14,928 nt of DNA from Irineochytrium annulatum (Eukaryota > Chytridiomycota > Chytridiomycetes > Chytridiales > Chytridiaceae). The position numbers and the translations under genes were made by a program. Of this stretch, positions 1 through 9,893 are shown piece by piece (the stretch's first letter is position 1; the number at the start of each line of letters is the position of its first letter). The notes below the pieces were generated by a model. The model was given only the letters and a program-made list of their open reading frames with translations, was not told the origin of the DNA and did no database searches. The DNA lies in contig JADGJL010000410.1 in assembly GCA_027600665.1 (NCBI GenBank), forward strand, positions 7,206 through 22,133, in the 5' to 3' direction.

Positions 1-1112
<1,112 letters not shown>

Positions 1113-2198
1113 TATTTGCGACCGAGCGTGCGACGCCGAGCACGACACTTGCTGCACGTTGTTGCGACAGCGGGAGCAAGACCACGATACTTCGGCGTCG
1201 AGCATCACCCGAGCGTCCAGAAACATGTTGGCACAAAGCTTCCGGTACACCGCGCGCGAAAGGGTGAAGGCGTCCCTCCGCTGGTAACAGGGCTCGCGAA
1301 AACGGTGTCCCGCCAAGCACGCACGATTCCACCCCGGAAGCACGTCGCTGTCGCCGTCCGAGTCGGGAAAGGCGCAAGCGAAGCAGGGGCTCAGAAGGGC
1401 TTGGAGAACCTGGAGACGGAGGTTAGCGAAAGCAGCAGCGTGCCATAGCGGCCAAGGAAGCCGTGGAACGTTGCAAGCTGGCCCTCCGAGGCCGTCGACA
1501 GCCTCAGCCGGCGCACGCGGGACTCGTCGAGGTGCGACTGCCCATCCAAGAACCCGACGGCAAGCAGGCGCGTATTGACGTCCAAGTTGCCATTAAGGCG
1601 GACAAGCTGGTCCTACAGCCATTGGCAGATCTGCGCGGACGATTCCAGCTCGGACGCGTAAAAGCATCGCCGCGACGAGGCTTGGGTCGTGGCAGGAGTG
1701 CAGAGTGCGAGAGACGGGGCGTTTGGCGGGTCGGTTTGAAGCTCGTTGCGGCGCAATCTCCATCACGGAACGCAGTGCTGGCCGGCTGAGCAGGTGGAAA
1801 TCTAATACAGTCAAAAGCAAAACGAAATGGAAGTGTAAGGAAATCACGGTTCAATTAAAAGCGCCTTCCCACTGTTAGCATCTGCCAAGTCCTTGTTTGC
1901 CATCGCTCTTTCTCAACCACCATCAGGCGCGGCGCTTCTCTTCCCATCCTGATCGCCTTCGATAGAGCTTTCCCGCAATTTGTCGGCATGCCAGGACCCG
2001 CGCAGAGGCTCCGTGAAAAAAACCCCGGCCTTGCCGGTAGTTCCCCGCACTGGCGGAACAAGCCGCGATCGCGGGATTGCTGGATCGGTCGCCCGCAGGG
2101 CAACGATCTCCAGCCCCCTGACATCGTGCCAGTGGAGGTGGACATTCAGCTGAGCGAATGATCTCGTAGCGAAGGACGTCGGAGAGGGACGTGAGCAT
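1113..2198 (-). pseudogene. AB' : decayed, truncated copy of the F-box-like/repeat gene AB
   Basis: It matches AB (11176-13754) on the opposite strand, both in protein fragments and in DNA. It begins at an ATG at 2198 with the shared start MLTSLSDVL. The lesions are: a one-base insertion just after the YEII codons (frameshift); an internal deletion of about 0.7 kb near 2040, joining the N-terminal segment to the part matching AB from about 12000; one extra base shortly after the internal ATG at 1763; an in-frame TAG at 1615-1613 where AB has Glu; a loss of about 4 bases near 1420; and absence of 147 nt matching AB 12957-13103. The match ends at about 1113, so the last 200 or so AB residues are missing. 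A recognisable intron relic sits at 1847-1802. Three different frames are needed to follow the homology, so no full protein can be made. It is too damaged to be one sequencing error. Confidence 0.93.
1802..1847 (-). other. Relic of the AB intron inside AB'
   Basis: It starts GTGATT at 1847, contains TTGACT near the 3' end and ends TATTAG at 1802. It stands where AB has its 56-nt intron (12227-12282). The sequence after it (HL-LSRPALRSV before the internal Met) matches AB residues encoded directly after the AB acceptor, which supports splicing in the ancestor. Confidence 0.7.
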
Positions 2199-2309
2199 TG
2201 GGGGGTAGTAATGATCAGCATCCCCGTCCAACAGTCTAATTGATTTAGTGCCTTGACAAGAAATCTTTGCTTTCCACCTCGCCTTCCACCTCCAGGCTTC
2301 GTTCGAAGG

Positions 2310-3757
2310 ATGGAGTTCGACGACTTCCCGACCACTTCGGCGTTCACGGCCACCTCCTCGCTCGCTGAAATCGCGGAGAAAGCGATCATCGACAATATCG
2401 TCCAGGAGGTCAAGGCCGTAAACGTCTCCCACTTCTGCGGCGGCACGTTGAGGGTCGCGGATCGGCTCAAGCTCTACATCGACAAGGCTTCCACTAGCGG
2501 CAACGACGCCGCTGATGAGGACTGCGGCGGCGCGAGCTGGGTCAAGTTTCCACCCGCGCCAATGGCCTTGGAGACGCTCATTGCTGCCTGCAAGCCAGCA
2601 ACGTTTGGCCGCGGCTCGAAGGACACCTATGACCTGACCTACCGCCAAGCGCTGCAGCTGGGGACCGACAACTTCTCGGTCAACTGGGACCCGCATGGGC
2701 CGTTGCTGGCGGAGATCGTTGAATCTCTTGCGAGAAAGGACTGCGAGGTCGTCCCGCAACTCTATAAGCTCAACGTCTATGGCCCGGGCGGCCACTTCAA
2801 GGCGCACGTCGACACGCCAAGAGGCGCCTCCATGTTTGGCTCATTGGTGGTTTGCTTGCCGTCGAACCACACTGGAGGGCAGCTGATTCTCACGCAGGAC
2901 GGCAAGAGGAAGGTGTTTGATTGGGGGGAGGAGGATTCCAAGTCGCCAGGTCTTGTGCGATGGGCCGCGTTCTACTCGGACGTCCAACACGAGATCCTGC
3001 CCGTGACCGACGGCTACCGCATCACACTCACCTATAACCTGCACTGGGCGGCTAAAAGAGGTGGCCTTCTCTCGGGCGATAAAGCCCGCGCGCACACAGA
3101 AAACCCCGTTGTTGAAATGATCGGTCGAGCCTTATCCCAGCCCGGCTTCTTTCTCGACGGATGCGTATTGGGATTCTGCCTACAACACGAATACCCAATC
3201 ACGAACGATGGGTGGTCTAAATGCCCGGACCGTAAGGGCAGCGACAGCGTCTTGTGTGAGGCCATACACGCGCTACACCTCGAGGTTGATGTGACGCCCG
3301 TTTACACTGTGGAGCTCCCCTACCATGATAGGGACAAGTCGAAGAAAAGAAAATGCATAAGGCCATACGGCTCCTCCTACATCATCGATCGCTACAACGA
3401 TGGCACAGTCCTGCTCGTTGCAGACACTTTCAAGGCCGCGAGCGATTGGTACCAGTGTGGGGAGAATGATGAACCTGGAAGCGACTGTGAAGAATACGAC
3501 GATAGAAGCAAATATGCTATCCTCGTTGAGGTACACTGCCAATGCAAACGGCCGATTGAAACTGACAAATTGAGCAGGACAACGGCGCTCGTGTTCGAGA
3601 GGATGTCGTCTGGTGCGTCTACCCAACCAAATTCAGCAAGGCAAGTAGTTACACGGCTTACGGTAACGAGGCACACACCAGCTGTCTGTATGTCGCCGCG
3701 GCTTTGTTGGTGACTATTCCTCCCTGGTCGGAACGCCAACGAAAAGCTAAGGAATAG
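2310..3757 (+). CDS. Fe(II)/2-oxoglutarate-dependent dioxygenase, prolyl-4-hydroxylase-like
   Basis: A predicted 466-residue oxygenase that would couple 2-oxoglutarate decarboxylation to hydroxylation of an unidentified substrate. Exons are 2310-3530 and 3578-3757; the 47-nt intron starts GTACAC, has ACTGAC as branch site and ends GAGCAG, phase 0. Core motifs visible: LYKLNVYGPGGHF (151-163), the iron ligands His166-x-Asp168 in KAHVDT, the FGSLVVCLPSNHTGG strand region, the distal iron ligand His227 in DVQHE, and Arg237 in GYRITLTYNL, ten residues after His227 as expected for the 2-oxoglutarate salt bridge. After the intron the protein continues through SSYTAYGNEAH and a hydrophobic end, as in related fungal proteins. 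Without splicing the frame drifts into an implausible tail ending at 3713. Start: 2310 is preferred; an in-frame ATG at 2253 would add 19 residues resembling leader sequence. No signal peptide is seen, so it is probably cytosolic or nuclear. It lies only 112 nt from the AB' relic start, head to head. Confidence 0.9.
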
Positions 3758-4587
3758 CCTGTGATTTTTGCAAAATCTTTTTGGCCTGTAATATTTCAGA
3801 TACAGCACAAAGGATTGTATTGATCCAATCTTCCGATCTTTGTTTCTGTTTTCTTCCTTTTTTTTGGTTGTGATTCCTTCCATTTAGCAATTGATATCGC
3901 AAACGTTGTTCCTGCTTGCCGCGTGTTTGAAGTATAACGTTTACATATTTTCGCTCTTGATTCAATGGCGTTGGTATTTCGCACGCTTTTGTATCTCCTT
4001 GCCTTGTCCGCCTTGTGCATAGATAAATTGAAATGAGTCCGATTGCAACCAAATGTCTCTGCAGCAATAATGTAAGAAAAATATATTTGTTAGTCACATT
4101 TTTTGCGGACCGTACGATGAGATGCGCGATGAACAGCAGAGAGAGCAAAGGCCAACGCCAACGCCAGCTAGATGGTCCGTCCAGACCGGGCCGACGACGT
4201 CGCCGAGACCAAACCCAACACCGAGCCCCTGACCACCGCTTTCCTGGCTATCATCAGCGCCACTCTGCCATATGAGCATATTTACGTAATGAAGAAGAGT
4301 AAATCGTTATCCTTCTGTGGATACGTTAACCAGATGTCGATGAGACGTATTACAACCTCACTCCCGATTAGAGTGGACTCGGACAGACTCCGCTACTGCC
4401 CTTGCCGAAAGCTAGATACTCATGACTTCTCAATCCCTGAGGCTCTCCACCTTTATTGCATCATCTACTGATTGCGCGATGCGTAAGCTATTTACGCGGG
4501 AGTGGAGCTACTTATATTAGAGTTAACAATGGAGCTAAAGAGAGAAAGTAGCTTTATTCAAGTACGCTATCCTTCGTACCGCAGGTG
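3758..4587. other. AT-rich intergenic stretch with a GC-rich patch
   Basis: About 0.8 kb with no gene I can support. It is AT-rich except for 4130-4275, which is markedly GC-rich and open on both strands. On the plus strand that patch reads as a Thr/Pro/Arg-rich segment in one frame and begins a 99-codon frame from 4172; neither resembles a known domain, and the composition changes abruptly after 4275. It may be a worn exon or gene fragment. No polyadenylation signal for the dioxygenase was clear. Confidence 0.4.
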
Positions 4588-4594
4588 TATAAGA
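4588..4594 (+). promoter_or_regulatory. TATA-like element of gene S
   Basis: TATAAGA, 84 nt before the S start codon. The same heptamer stands upstream of AB (11114-11120). The leader that follows is rich in CA and CCA triplets. Confidence 0.55.
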
Positions 4595-4677
4595 CCCCGG
4601 CATCGTCCCTGCCAACACCACCAACTCGAGTTGTCTTCCTCCACACCTATCCACAACACCATCTCAACAATATCGAC

Positions 4678-5614
4678 ATGCTCTTTAACCGCTGCCTTAC
4701 CACCTTCGCCTTTGGCGCAGCCCTCGTACTCTCGGCTCAAGCTGCTCCGATGGCTCAGGTCTCGGCCCTCCCCGCTGCCTCTTCGGTCGCTCCCCAGGCT
4801 TCCACTGCCCCCGAGGCCACGCGTCTGATGCCCGACGAGGCCCCTATTGGCCATGGGGAGGAGCGCCAGGCCGTCCCCGTCGGCGAGTCCCTCAACCCCA
4901 CTGCTTCTGAGATAACCCCGACCGCGCCCGAGGCAATGAACCCCGAGGCGTACGCACCTGCCGTCGCCCCTATCGCCGCGCACCACGCCACCCCCGTCAT
5001 TGGCGCCTCAAACCGCCAGGCTGCCAACACGGACGACGCGCACGATGCCGAGGTCGAGGAGGGTGTCGACGCCACCGGCTTCAAGCAGCAGCCCATCATC
5101 AAGAAGAAGCAGCGCGTCGTTATAAAGCAGCAACCCATCGTCAAGAAGGAGCAACCCATCGTCAAGAAGCTGCAACCCATCGTCAAAAAGCAGCAGCCCA
5201 TCGTCAAGAAGCAGCAGCCAGTAATCAAGCAGCAGCAGCCGGTCGTCGTGAAGAAGCAGCAGCGGAAGAAGAGGAAGTGTCACAAGGAGGGCGACAGAAT
5301 CCGCATCCACGACAAGAACCGAGACAGGATCCGCGGCGACCGCAACTTTGGCAACGATGGCTTCGGCAACGAGGGCGTGGACGGCAGCCAATACGGCGGA
5401 TACGGCGCTGAGCAGGGCGGTTATGGCGGCAATGTGAGTCTTGCGCTTTCGAACCTTCATTCTTTGCATTCGTAGATGTCACTAACAGTGTGAACAGTTC
5501 CTCAGGCGCCGTGGCGATGACGACTGCGACGAGGGCGGCAAGGACATCAAAATCCACAGCAAAGACCGCCACGATGAGAGGGGAGACAGGCGCTTCGGGT
5601 TTGGCGGCTTCTAG
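4678..5614 (+). CDS. S : secreted, basic repeat protein of unknown function
   Basis: A predicted 290-residue protein with exons 4678-5433 and 5498-5614; the 64-nt intron starts GTGAGT, has ACTAAC as branch site and ends AACAG, phase 0. Residues 1-22 form a signal peptide (hydrophobic core, Ala-x-Ala before APMAQ), so secretion or cell-wall delivery is likely. Residues 23-110 are rich in Ala, Pro, Thr and Glu; 118-129 are acidic. Residues 137-196 are tandem repeats of a seven-residue unit close to QQPIVKK, strongly basic. Residues 201-229 and 262-290 are two copies of one motif: Cys, then Ile-x-Ile-His, Lys, Arg, Arg-Gly-Asp-Arg, Phe-Gly and final Gly-Phe. They are separated by a Gly/Tyr/Asn-rich linker, and the second copy lies in exon 2 and ends the protein. 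The upstream in-frame ATG at 4585 was not chosen because it would bury the signal peptide. No known family is recognised; a wall-associated or secreted adhesive/polyelectrolyte role is only a guess. Confidence 0.88.
5086..5265 (+). repeat. 21-bp coding minisatellite (QQPIVKK units)
   Basis: Tandem units of about 21 bp inside gene S, the best conserved ones at 5128-5211 and degenerate units at both ends. Each encodes Gln/Glu/Leu-Gln-Pro-Ile/Val-Val/Ile-Lys-Lys. Units are contiguous with no spacers, so it is not a CRISPR array. Confidence 0.9.
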
Positions 5615-5812
5615 AGTCTTAAGTGTCCTCTCCGATGGTTCGAGGAACACTTATTCAGATCCTTGCCTGCCTTTCCGAACGCTGATATCGACCACCCCGA
5701 CCCCGTATTTTCCTTCTCATTGACGCGGTTGCCCCCCTTTCAGTTGGTTGCTCGTTGTTTTTCCTTCGTAGTACGGTTTCCCTGTTGGCCGCATGATGAT
5801 GTTTGTCGATAG

Positions 5813-5818
5813 AATAAA
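5813..5818 (+). terminator. Candidate polyadenylation signal of gene S
   Basis: AATAAA about 200 nt after the S stop codon, the first perfect match on this strand downstream of the gene. Confidence 0.45.
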
Positions 5819-6106
5819 TCCTGTTCGTTTGCTCGACTTCAAACCTTCTGTAAAAACCTCTCCTCCACCCGATATTATGTTAACATCGCGATCTCTCACA
5901 CTCCCGCACGCCCCACGCATCGTACGTATGTCCTTGTTTGACCCACCACAATGTCCTCGTTGACCACAATCCTGTGGATGGGACTTGTAATTTGACGAAT
6001 GTCTCATCAAGGCTGGAGGATCGATGTTATGGAAGGAAAGTCCTCACTGCCCCGCCGGCGCGGAGGTCGAGTTTCTGTGGTGTTTGCATTACTTTTGCAA
6101 TAGTCC

Positions 6107-6112
6107 TTTATT
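6107..6112 (-). terminator. Candidate polyadenylation signal of the membrane protein gene
   Basis: AATAAA on the minus strand, about 150 nt beyond the stop codon at 6260. Confidence 0.4.
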
Positions 6113-6259
6113 CAATTTATCTCGTCGCCGACGAAATGAAGCCCCAACTTGATATAGGTAAGAAGGAAGAAAAACATAAACCGCACGCGGAAGTCTCTAT
6201 CCGACCTCCACATCCCTGAACAGGAAAAACGGATTTGCATGCCTTAGGAAATAGGCCCT

Positions 6260-7352
6260 TCAGAAGCCCTCCGTGTTCCTCAGGCGCTGCTGCTTGGTCT
6301 CGGCGAGGAGCTCGACGCGCAGGAGGACGAACTGGAGCACGAAGGCGAAGGTCTGGTGAAGCATCATCAGGAGCGCGGCCACGCCGCCGACCTCGCCGAG
6401 CCAGTTGTTCATGTCGAGCGGGAGGAACTCCTTCTCGTACATAACCTATAAGCAAAAAGGGTGAGGTTTTAGTTTTTGACACGGGAATAGGACGCAAAGC
6501 GGCAAAGGGATGGTGTTTTTAACCTCAAGGTTGGGGTATTGGACGGTGATCTCAGCGATGTTGGTCGAGTTCACGGGCACGTTGAGGACCGGGACGGATG
6601 TGACGCGGGCTTCGAACTCGATGGCGTAGGTGCCGTCCATCGCGATGTCAATCACCTTCCTGTTGATTTGCGGCCGCAAGTCAGAAAAATATCTTCAACA
6701 GCAGGAGAGAGAAAAAAAAAAAAGAAGAAAAAACCAGAACCCGTACGTACCTGGCGGAAACCTCCGTCGCGGCGGACGTGGCAGCGACAAAGTAGTTCTC
6801 AAAGTTTGGGTTGAAGCTCTTGCCCTGGTCGAACATAGTCACCATGACGCCCTGGGGCTGCCCGTCCCTGGTCCCAGTGACGGCGACCTTGACGATGATC
6901 TCGTCCTCAGCCACGTCGGCAATGAGCGGCAGGCCGGGGGCATTGTTGACGGTGATGCACCTCATCTCGCTGTGGTCAAAGGTGACGGTGACGTTCGCGT
7001 TGCCCTTGTGGTCGCACGCGAGCAAGGTGGCGGTCGCGGCCTTGTCGCAGCTGACGAGCTGGACGCTCGCAGCGGAGTCCATGGCGCAGATCAAGAGGGC
7101 CGGAAACTCGTACGTGGCGGCCGGCACCTGGGACGGGAAGAGGTCGTTCAAGTAGGTGACGGGCAGCTCGGCGGGCAGGGTGGTGGTACGGAAGGTGGCC
7201 GGGAGCTGGGTGACGACGCGGTGGCCACGGAAACCGGCGTAGAAGATCATGATGATGAAGAAGAGGATGCCGACAAAGGCGCTGAGGCGGTCGTAGACAT
7301 TCTGGCCACGCTGGTTGAAGGTCCGGGCGCCGTTCGCGAAGATGTTGGCCAT
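6260..7352 (-). CDS. Two-pass membrane protein with a central non-cytosolic domain, unknown family
   Basis: A predicted 307-residue protein with minus-strand exons 7352-6751, 6659-6524 and 6445-6260. Intron 1 (6750-6660, 91 nt) begins GTACGT, has a long pyrimidine run and CTGAC branch site and ends CAACAG. Intron 2 (6523-6446, 78 nt) begins GTTAAA, an unusual donor, and ends TTATAG; phases fit without a break. A short N-terminal tail precedes a membrane helix at about 24-41 (SAFVGILFFIIMIFYAGF). The loop of roughly 220 residues has four cysteines (89, 102, 113, 132) and two N-glycosylation sequons (N120, N231). A second helix at about 262-288 follows NNWLGEVGGVAALL, then a short charged tail. 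The topology recalls trimeric two-helix channels (DEG/ENaC, P2X), but I see no signature of those families and make no such claim. An upstream in-frame ATG at 7544 would add a Ser/Arg-rich extension that looks like leader. Confidence 0.82.
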
Positions 7353-7865
7353 TGCTGCGTGCTTGCTGCTTGTACGGCCGAGGTTCGAGGTTCGAGGTAT
7401 CGAAGTAGCGATGTAGCGATGGAGTAAAAGGTCGCGTCTGCTCGAGGGTCTCGCGTCGCGTTCGACAACAATGGATTTACAAATCGGAGATGGGCGCGTT
7501 TCGAGGGATTGGAGGACATACGGCGCACGTCGCGAATCGATCAAGACGCAGGCGGCGACGGTCGCGACCTCCTCGTCGGCATGGAAAAGGGGAAGTAAAC
7601 ATGAAAGCTTTCCACACCAAAGGTGTCAAATGCCAAACATGCTAACGTAGCATCATGCCAACTGCTATAAGATTCAATCACGCAGCAATAATCTATTTTT
7701 GACTCTAATGCCATTACTACGCGGTATTCGACGTGTGATCCACAAAAGCGATGGTACTCCTTTACGGGGCGTGTTCCGAGCGCTTCCCGATGTGATTCAC
7801 AAGGCCGCTCCCAACGATTCCTTAAACCGACAGCATCCACTTGCACGTCGAACCGGGTGCATTCA
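7353..7865. other. Intergenic stretch: membrane-gene leader and HAUS6 3' flank
   Basis: Contains the 5' leader region of the membrane protein gene, with a small tandem repeat of AGGTTCG and variants at 7381-7400. AT-rich sequence follows, which should hold the HAUS6 transcript end. No AATAAA, TATA box or RNA gene was convincing. Confidence 0.4.
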
Positions 7866-9632
7866 TCACCGGCCCCCCCTCCTCGACCCGTCGATCATGT
7901 CCCGGTAAGAAAGCGGCGGCTTACCGCCGTTCCGCGCCTTCGATCCCGACGGTTGTGGAATTTGGATGACCCGTAACGGCTTCTTCTCCGATGCCGGGGC
8001 CGGGATCTTCGACTCCGGCTTGCTGGGCTTCTGCAATTGCGGATCAGAGGTTTAAAATAGTGAGCAAAGGGGCTTACGGTGGCCATTCGGAAACGTGGGG
8101 TTTTGGGGGGCATGGGGATTTGTCGCTGGGTCATCTCCGCCCTAATTTGTCGATCAACAAATGAGTGCACAAAAGTTTAAAGCGTACCGTTGCATAGAGT
8201 TGACTAACGCCAGTCTATACATATCAAGTATTTCATCAGCATAGGAGTCTTTGCAAAGAACACAAGATTGAAGCAACCTATCTCGTCGAAGTTCATCGAT
8301 CTTTCTGGCCACCTTCTCGAGCCGCATCCCAGCCATATGATACTCCGCCTCCATTGTATTAATCTTGTCTTCTCCCCCCTTTACTCTCGCCTGGACCGAT
8401 TGCACTTGCACATTTCAACCGAAAAGCTTCAACCTAACCTTACATTCACAACGGGCCCTCTCTCGCAGATCCTCGTCCGTTTCTATTCGGCAGCAAAATT
8501 TATCGGTGGCCACGAGCCAAATTTTGAGCAGGGCCGTAAGGTTTAGAACGCCACCTGCCAAGTAGATATTCTCTCCCCCCTAAAAAATCGTCAGCATTGC
8601 TCGTAGCACGTAAACAAACCGATCCCGATTTCTCCGGTAGCACTTTTTTCAAACACTCGGGTATTACAACCTCGAGCTGCCTTGCGTCAAACGTGGCGGG
8701 CGGGCCGGCGCCGAGGATTTCCCGCAAGTCTGCTTTAACAGTAAGCCGAGATAAACGGGATAGGACATGCCTTCTCCTTCGAACCCGCTCAAGAGCTTCT
8801 GCCATCGTGCGTTGACCTCCCTCGCCCTCTCGTCCCTGATCTTCCTCAACTTTTCAACCTCGGCCGTCAATGACTCGGGAGATCCAAATTGTTCCACAAG
8901 CATCCTCTAAGAAACGAGTTCCAATGATGACAGGCAGCTGGTGTTAAACGGATACGGCAATGGAACGAGAGACCATACCTTCTCCTCCGTAACTGACTCC
9001 AGCTCCTCCTCCGTCTCTTTCGCAAACGCCCTCCATTCGTCCCTCATAACAAGCCTCTGCGTATGGAACGCCTCAAACCTCCTCCGCAACTCCTCCGCCT
9101 CCTCGACCATCCTCTCCCTCGCCGACCCGCTCCTGACCGCCTCCCCAACCGGCATCCTCAACACGTCCCGCGGCGCAATATCCGGATGATCTTTCGCGAT
9201 CTCAGCCCTCATCGTATGCATCGCCAAATGCAGCAGCGGCAGCGCCAGCCGCCCGCCCCGCATGTCGTCGAGATGGCTTCGACGGAGCGGGGGGCCGGGC
9301 GGCATGGCGCCTTCCTGACGAAGGGCCTCGAGGCCCTTAAAGACGTGGTTCCGGAACTCACGGGACTGCGCGCGGTCAAAAATGGGCCAGCAGGTCTTAA
9401 ACGTCCCGGTTGTCCAGGCGTGATCTAGCTTCAGGAAGAGGCTGTATGCGACGCACTCGAACACCTGCGGTCTGTCCACCTTGAAGTCCTCTGGGATGCC
9501 GATCAGATCTGCCATCATGCCCTGCGAGGTTCCCGCCAAGGGGACCCCGGTCTTGGCCGAGGTTGGGGCAGGGACGTCGTCATGGAAGAGGAGGACGAGG
9601 AGTTGGAAGAGGGCCTCAGTCAGTTCGCTCAT
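7866..9632 (-). CDS. HAUS6: HAUS augmin-like complex subunit 6
   Basis: Augmin binds existing microtubules and recruits gamma-tubulin for branched nucleation in the spindle; HAUS6 belongs to the subunits that contact the gamma-tubulin machinery. Minus-strand exons: 9632-8979, 8906-8771, 8729-8620, 8579-8444, 8404-8188, 8141-8078, 8030-7866, giving 493 residues. Introns are 72, 41, 40, 39, 46 and 47 nt and all phases agree. The HAUS6 N-terminal domain is seen in FECVAYSLFLKLD (58-70), CWPIFDRAQSREFRNHVF (81-98), GGRLALPLLHLAMHTM and, after splicing, LTALLKIW. A Glu/Arg-rich helical, probably coiled-coil part lies in between and after. The tail is Lys/Pro/Ser-rich. Intron 2 (8770-8730) appears to be GC-AG. 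The exon 4/5 join has an alternative (48 nt, ending CAG). The start could also be 9683 (17 residues longer). The protein is shorter than animal HAUS6, mainly in the divergent C-terminal half. Identity rests on motif memory, not a search. Confidence 0.82.
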
Positions 9633-9893
9633 TGAAATTAAGGATCGGACGCTATAGTCCGATAATGGTCCTGTTCGTTGCAAGGTGAATTGAGGGTGAC
9701 TACATCAAAACAAGGACGACAGATCTATTCGATCCATTATATTAAAACAACGCCGAGCTAAGCATTCACGACCACAGCGAACCATAAAACTGAAGCGAAG
9801 AAGGTCGGCAACGTCTCAAAGAAATTACGGAGATGGGGATGGGACATCGACTACAAAATGCTGGGACGATCTACCCCAGGACAGAAGGAAAAC
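9633..9893. other. HAUS6 promoter region and S' 3' flank
   Basis: No gene. HAUS6 and S' are both on the minus strand, so this holds the end of the S' unit and the start region of HAUS6. No TATA box was found, and no similarity to the 3' flank of S was seen. Confidence 0.4.

Larger units (their letters stand above)
1113..5614. repeat. Left arm of an inverted segmental duplication
   Basis: It contains two segments related to the right arm (9894-13145) in inverted orientation: 1113 to about 2240 (AB', related to AB) and about 4680-5614 (S, related to S'). The roughly 2.4 kb between them, with the dioxygenase gene, has no counterpart I can see in the right arm. Similarity was judged by reading the sequences, not by an alignment program. 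Confidence 0.85.
5615..6259. other. Intergenic stretch between convergent genes S and the membrane protein
   Basis: It holds the 3' flanks of two converging genes. AATAAA on the plus strand (5813-5818) fits S. No similarity to the flank of S' (9684-9893) was seen, so the duplication stops close to the S stop codon. A 93-codon frame at 5938-6219 has no convincing protein character. Confidence 0.5.

Noticed and set aside
1923..2807. 294-codon minus-strand frame
   Set aside because: It runs antisense through the dioxygenase exon and then through a broken frame of AB'; no single protein family fits across it.
3747..4148. 133-codon minus-strand frame
   Set aside because: Low-complexity Lys/Arg/Ile-rich translation of AT-rich flank, with no signals or homology.
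4172..4471. 99-codon plus-strand frame
   Set aside because: Composition changes abruptly after codon 35 and no homology is recognised; kept only as a note on the GC-rich patch.
5086..5265. CRISPR-like direct repeats
   Set aside because: The units are contiguous, coding and in frame, without spacers: a minisatellite.
5938..6219. 93-codon plus-strand frame with one hydrophobic stretch
   Set aside because: Lies in the 3' flanks of two converging genes, overlaps the likely polyadenylation signal at 6107-6112, and has no recognisable protein pattern.
7381..7400. Possible tRNA B-box (GGTTCGA)
   Set aside because: It is part of a short tandem repeat with no A-box or cloverleaf around it.
6630..7427. 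265-codon plus-strand frame
   Set aside because: Antisense shadow of the membrane protein exons, Gly/Val/Asp-rich because of high GC at third positions.
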